Positions 60,767 through 64,000 of a stretch of 64,000 nt of DNA are shown here, one piece after another. This DNA is from Streptomyces sp. NBC_00091 (GTDB taxonomy: Bacteria; Actinomycetota; Actinomycetes; Streptomycetales; Streptomycetaceae): contig NZ_JAPEMA010000001.1 of the NCBI RefSeq assembly GCF_026343185.1, positions 806,001 to 870,000 on the forward strand. Reading direction: 5' to 3'. Under the pieces are notes generated by a model that was not told where the DNA came from, searched no databases, and saw only the letters and a list, made by a program, of their open reading frames with translations. Each line of letters begins with the position of its first letter. Position 1 is the first letter of the stretch. The position numbers and the translations under genes were made by a program.

Positions 60767-61830
60767 GCCTTGACCCACTGCTCACGGTTGTTGGCGATGG
60801 TGTCGGGGGCGACCGTCTCCGGCTTCTCGACGACCACGCCGTGCTTCGTGAAGATCTCCGGCAGCTTCGCATCCTTGACGACCGGGTTCACGAACATCTG
60901 GAGCGGCATGTCCTCCTGGAACTTCTTGCTCACCAGGAAGTCGAGGAGCGCCTTGCCGCCCTCCTCGTTCTTCGCGCCCTTCAGCAGGCCCGCGAACTCA
61001 ATCTGGCGGAAGCAGGTGCCGGTGGCGACGCCCGTGGGGGCCTCGGCCGGCTGCGGCTCGCCGTACAGGACCTCGACCGGGGGGCTGGAGGCGTAGGAGA
61101 CGACCAACGGGCGGTCGCCCTTGGCCTTCTTGCCGCCGGCGGAGCCGGAGAAGCGCTCGTTGTAGGCCTGCTCCCAGCCGTCGACGACCTCGACGCCGTT
61201 GGCCTTGAGCTGGGTCCAGTAGTCCTTCCAGCCGTCCTCGCCGTACTTGCCGACGGAGGCGAGGAGGAAGCCGAGGCCGGGCGAGGAGGTCGCGGCGTTC
61301 TCGGTGACCAGGAGGTTCTTGTACTCCGGCTTGAGCAGGTCGTCCAGCGTCTGCGGCGGGGCGATCTTCTTGTCGGCGAAGTACTGCTTGTCGTAGTTGA
61401 CGCAGATGTCGCCGGTGTCGACGGGGGTGACCCGGTGCCCCTTGTCGAGCACGTACTCCGGCTTGACCTCGCCCAGGCCCTTGGCCTCGTACGCGGTGAA
61501 GATCCCGTTGTCGAGGGCGCGCGACAGCAGGGTGTTGTCCACCCCGAAGAAGACGTCTCCGCGCGGGGAGCCCTTGGTCAGGATCTCCTGGTTGAGCGCC
61601 GCGCCGGCGTCCCCGGACTTCAGGACCTTGACGGTGTAGCCGCTCTGCTGCTCGAACTCCTTGAGGACCGTGTCGGTCACGTTGAAGGAGTCGTGCGAGA
61701 CCAGGGTGATCGTCTTCGGGGCGTCGCCCGCGCCCGCGGGCTTGTCCTTGGCGTCGCCGCAGGCGCTGAGCGTGGTGACGCCCAGCGCGGCCGCGAGCGC
61801 GGCGCCCGCGATCTTCTTGGTGGTGCTCAC
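60742..61830 (-). CDS. thiB: Thiamine-binding lipoprotein (TbpA/ThiB-like)
   Basis: 362 residues. N-terminal signal with lipobox LSAC near residue 24 and a Lys/Asp-rich linker, then the thiamine-binding fold ITLVSHDSFNVTDTVLKEFEQ, GSPRGDVFFGVDNTLLSRAL, VTPVDTGDICVNYDKQYF and SYASSPPVEVLYGEP. SHDSF and the YASSP segments are family hallmarks. GTG start 61830 follows AGGAGG at about 8 nt. The 5' leader holds a TPP riboswitch and a hairpin that includes the Shine-Dalgarno. It captures thiamine or TPP outside the membrane. Confidence 0.93.
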   Translation of the reverse strand: MSTTKKIAGAALAAALGVTTLSACGDAKDKPAGAGDAPKTITLVSHDSFNVTDTVLKEFEQQSGYTVKVLKSGDAGAALNQEILTKGSPRGDVFFGVDNTLLSRALDNGIFTAYEAKGLGEVKPEYVLDKGHRVTPVDTGDICVNYDKQYFADKKIAPPQTLDDLLKPEYKNLLVTENAATSSPGLGFLLASVGKYGEDGWKDYWTQLKANGVEVVDGWEQAYNERFSGSAGGKKAKGDRPLVVSYASSPPVEVLYGEPQPAEAPTGVATGTCFRQIEFAGLLKGAKNEEGGKALLDFLVSKKFQEDMPLQMFVNPVVKDAKLPEIFTKHGVVVEKPETVAPDTIANNREQWVKAWSSLVVK

Positions 61831-61840
61831 TGGTGTATTC

Positions 61841-61909
61841 CTCCTGGGATGACCAGGAGAAGACGCGGCCCTGACCGGCGCTCTTACGGGAGCGGACGCC
61901 GGGCAGGGC
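61841..61909 (-). promoter_or_regulatory. Expression platform of the TPP riboswitch: SD-sequestering hairpin and upstream hairpin
   Basis: On the minus strand CTCCTGG (61853-61859) pairs with CCAGGAG (61841-61847); the latter holds the AGGAGG Shine-Dalgarno of thiB, so pairing hides the ribosome-binding site. Just upstream is a second hairpin, arms 61868-61880 and 61897-61909 (13 bp, one mismatch). The layout suggests translational control, with competing structures. Confidence 0.65.
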
Positions 61910-61930
61910 GCAACAGCTTGAGTGGTGACC

Positions 61931-62019
61931 GAACTTCCTACCCCGAATGACCGGGGCGAGGTTCAGAGGGTCTGCGGATGACGGATACCGCACTCTCAGC
62001 GCTGTGGCGCTCCCCTGTC
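61931..62019 (-). promoter_or_regulatory. TPP (thiamine pyrophosphate) riboswitch
   Basis: On the minus strand: GACAGGGGAGC start, the core CTGAGAG (about 61990-61997), a variable stem, ACCCTCTGAACCT (about 61957-61970), then GGTCAT and GGGGTAGGAAGTTC. These are the ordered conserved parts of the THI-box aptamer (CUGAGA, ACCC-UGAACCU, GGUxAU, GUAGGxA). It precedes thiB by about 100 nt, and binding of TPP should turn off the importer. The boundaries are approximate. Confidence 0.92.
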
Positions 62020-62084
62020 GGAATGATGAAGTTGTCCGGCCACAGGGTACCCCGTGGCCGGTTACGCCTCTCCGTGGCCGGAAT

Positions 62085-63197
62085 CTAGCGCTCCGAGGCG
62101 GCGAGCTGGCCGCACGCGCCGTCGATCTCCTGGCCGCGGGTGTCCCGTACGGTCACGGGCACGCCGTGCCGGGCGATCGCCTCGACGAAGGCCTTCTCGT
62201 CCTCGGGGCGCGAGGCGGTCCACTTCGAGCCCGGCGTCGGGTTCAGCGGGATCAGGTTGACGTGTACGCGCTTGCCCTTGAGCAGGCGGCCGAGCAGGTC
62301 GCCGCGCCAGGCCTGGTCGTTGATGTCGCGGATCAGGGCGTACTCGATGGAGATCCGGCGGCCGGACTTCTCGGCGTACTCCCAGGCCGCGTCGAGGACC
62401 TCGCGGACCTTCCAGCGGGTGTTCACGGGGACGAGGGTGTCGCGCAGCTCGTCGTCGGGGGCGTGCAGGGAGACCGCGAGGCGGCACTTGAAGCCCTCGT
62501 CGGCGAAGCGCAGCATGGCCGGGACCAGGCCGACGGTGGAGACGGTGATACCGCGCTGCGACAGGCCGAGGCCGTCGGGCTCCGGGTCGGTGAGGCGGCG
62601 GATGGCGCCGACGACGCGCTTGTAGTTGGCGAGCGGCTCGCCCATGCCCATGAAGACGATGTTGGACAGCCGGGCCGGGCCGCCGGGAACCTCGCCGTCG
62701 CGCAGCGCGCGCATGCCGTCGACGATCTGGTGCACGATCTCGGCGGTGGAGAGGTTGCGGTCGAGGCCGGCCTGGCCGGTGGCGCAGAACGGGCAGTTCA
62801 TCCCGCAGCCCGCCTGCGAGGAGATGCACATCGTCACCCGGTCGGGGTAGCGCATCAGCACGGACTCGACGAGCGTGCCGTCGTGCAGCTTCCACAGGGT
62901 CTTGCGGGTGGTGTCGTCGTCGCAGCTGATGTGCCGCACGACGTTCATCAGCTCCGGCAGCAGCTCCTGCTGGAGCTTCTCGCGCGAGCCCGCGGGGATG
63001 TCGGTCCACTCGGCCGGGTCGTGCGCGTAGCGGGCGAAGTAGTGCTGGGAGAGCTGCTTGGCCCGGAACGGCTTCTCGCCGATCGCGGCCACCGCCTCCC
63101 GGCGCTCGGCCGGGGTCAGGTCGGCGAGGTGCCGGGGCGGCTTCTTGGCTCCGCGAGGGGCGACGAAGGTGAGCTCTCCCGGAACGGGGCGGGCCAT
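62085..63197 (-). CDS. rlmN: Dual-specificity 23S rRNA/tRNA adenine C2-methyltransferase RlmN
   Basis: 370 residues. Radical-SAM cluster motif [12 protein letters not shown] (CxxxCxxC, about 128-139), preceded by [10 protein letters not shown], and the family segments [39 protein letters not shown] and [13 protein letters not shown]. The C-terminal Cys ([17 protein letters not shown], about residue 363) completes the catalytic pair. It methylates A2503 in 23S rRNA and A37 in tRNA. ATG 63197. Confidence 0.96.
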   Translation of the reverse strand: MARPVPGELTFVAPRGAKKPPRHLADLTPAERREAVAAIGEKPFRAKQLSQHYFARYAHDPAEWTDIPAGSREKLQQELLPELMNVVRHISCDDDTTRKTLWKLHDGTLVESVLMRYPDRVTMCISSQAGCGMNCPFCATGQAGLDRNLSTAEIVHQIVDGMRALRDGEVPGGPARLSNIVFMGMGEPLANYKRVVGAIRRLTDPEPDGLGLSQRGITVSTVGLVPAMLRFADEGFKCRLAVSLHAPDDELRDTLVPVNTRWKVREVLDAAWEYAEKSGRRISIEYALIRDINDQAWRGDLLGRLLKGKRVHVNLIPLNPTPGSKWTASRPEDEKAFVEAIARHGVPVTVRDTRGQEIDGACGQLAASER

Positions 63198-63288
63198 GGC
63201 AGGTACTCCTTGTAAGACGAAAGGCGCGCCGCAGAAGCAGCGCGCCTTCCAAGAGTAACCGCCCGGCGTGTTGTGACCCCTTTTCGCC

Positions 63289-63340
63289 GGTCAGCCGGTA
63301 CCGACGGTCAGCCCGTACCGACGGGTCAGCCGGTACCGAC
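63289..63340. repeat. 17-bp tandem repeat covering the end of cdsA
   Basis: Three copies of GGTCAGCCGGTACCGAC, at 63289-63305, 63306-63322 (one mismatch) and 63324-63340. The third copy contains the cdsA stop codon (63326-63328) and its last four codons, so the gene's end has been tandemly duplicated. All copies beyond the stop are non-coding. Confidence 0.8.
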
Positions 63341-64000
63341 GAACGCCGCCAGCAGCAGCCACACCACCGGAGCGGTCGGCAGCAGCGAGTCGAGCCGGTC
63401 CATGATGCCCCCGTGCCCCGGGAGCAGCGTGCCCATGTCCTTGATGCCCAGGTCACGCTTGATCATCGACTCGCCGAGGTCGCCCAGGGTGGCGCTGACC
63501 GCGACCGCGAGGCCCAGGATCAGGCCCTGCCACCAGGAGCCCCCGTCGATCAGGAACTCCATGCACAGGGCGCCGGCCGCCATCGCGAAGGCCACCGCGC
63601 CGAAGAGCCCCTCGCGGGTCTTTCCGGGGCTGATGCGCGGCGCGAGCTTGGTCTTGCCGAAGCGCCAGCCCACGGCGTAGGCCCCGGTGTCGCTGACCAC
63701 GGTCAGCACCAGGAAGGTCACCACCCGCTGCGGACCGTCGTCGGGGGTGAGCAGCATCGCGACGAAGGTGGCCAGGAAGGGCACGTAGAACGCCGCGAAG
63801 ACGCCCGCGGTGACGTCCTTGAGGTAGTCCTCGGGGGGCTCGGTCATCCGCCACACGAGGACGGCCAGCGCGGTGAGCGCCATGGCCACCCAGGCGCCCT
63901 CGGCCCCGCGGACGTATCCGGCGATGACCATCGCCGCGCCGCCGACCGCGAGCGGGACCAGCGGGGCCTTGATGCCCTTCTTCTCCTGGAGCCGGGAGGT
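63326..64000 (-). CDS. cdsA: Phosphatidate cytidylyltransferase, C-terminal part (partial)
   Basis: About 225 residues are present; the 5' part lies beyond 64000. Several membrane segments are seen (FLATFVAMLLTP, VVTFLVLTVVSDTGAYAVGWRFG, GLFGAVAFAMAAGALCMEF, SWWQGLILGLAVAVSATLG) and the CDP-diglyceride synthase signature ESMIKRDLGIKDMGTLLPGHGGIMDRLDS near the C-terminus (S, KRD, KD and PGHGG-DR-D). The enzyme makes CDP-diacylglycerol from phosphatidate and CTP for phospholipid synthesis. It lies 128 bp upstream of rlmN, in the same direction. Confidence 0.95.
   Translation of the reverse strand, partial: TSRLQEKKGIKAPLVPLAVGGAAMVIAGYVRGAEGAWVAMALTALAVLVWRMTEPPEDYLKDVTAGVFAAFYVPFLATFVAMLLTPDDGPQRVVTFLVLTVVSDTGAYAVGWRFGKTKLAPRISPGKTREGLFGAVAFAMAAGALCMEFLIDGGSWWQGLILGLAVAVSATLGDLGESMIKRDLGIKDMGTLLPGHGGIMDRLDSLLPTAPVVWLLLAAFVGTG

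Noticed and set aside
58038..61830. Iron(III) ABC importer
   Set aside because: The ATPase and permease would allow it, but the TPP riboswitch and the thiamine-type binding protein point to thiamine.

Overview
This 64 kb window is a piece of a Streptomyces (or very close actinobacterial) linear-chromosome core. Evidence is the very high GC content with extreme GC at third codon positions, frequent GTG/TTG starts, GTGA/ATGA overlaps, and the conserved order rimP-nusA-ylxR-infB, proS, ispG-(site-2 protease)-dxr, gabT, a potABCD polyamine operon, rlmN and cdsA. Most genes read on the minus strand.

Layout. 1-2655 (minus): transcription/translation operon rimP-nusA-ylxR-infB, with infB cut by the window start. 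2813-5676 (plus): a lipoprotein, a DUF4439 ferritin-like protein, an aminoglycoside-phosphotransferase-fold protein that has lost its catalytic residues, and a stomatin/slipin. 5677-13124 (mostly minus): a palindromic repeat element, proS, two GNAT acetyltransferases, ispG, a site-2 protease and dxr. 13137-17738: a repeat-containing protein of unknown function translated just before dxr, a long acyl-CoA dehydrogenase, and a secreted beta-helix protein.

17739-21762 is the only clearly accessory stretch. A 23-bp direct repeat bounds it. Inside are a MazF-type toxin with an RHH-type antitoxin, two 3'-half copies of a tRNA-Ser gene in the same orientation, an aldehyde dehydrogenase and a frame-shattered RHS-repeat remnant. 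It looks like the residue of one or more tRNA-targeting integrative elements; no integrase survives. 23209-23916 is a gene-free stretch made of tandem and nested inverted repeats, part of which recurs at 5680-5845.

21763-50163 is dominated by amine/polyamine/GABA metabolism: an aldehyde dehydrogenase with a PucR regulator, a membrane-anchored TraD/VirD4-like ATPase, gabT, an operon of aldehyde dehydrogenase-potD-potA-potB-potC-FAD amine oxidase, and a second set of orphan PotD, aldehyde dehydrogenase, Lrp/AsnC regulator and class III aminotransferase. The logical route is import of polyamine, oxidation or transamination to an aminoaldehyde, oxidation to an amino acid such as GABA, and GabT transamination. 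Interleaved are a NADAR-Nudix pair, an adenosine-deaminase-family enzyme (possibly aminodeoxyfutalosine deaminase for menaquinone), a glycerophosphodiesterase and a two-component system.

50321-57991 (plus): an ABC ATPase with a degenerate signature motif plus a membrane partner, a LOG-family protein, a DMT transporter, and a ferredoxin / ferredoxin reductase / cytochrome P450 operon preceded by a G-quadruplex motif. 58038-62019 (minus): thiamine ABC transporter thiBPQ under a TPP riboswitch. 62085-64000 (minus): rlmN and the C-terminal part of cdsA. I saw no CRISPR array, no complete tRNA or rRNA gene, no transposase and no biosynthetic mega-cluster.
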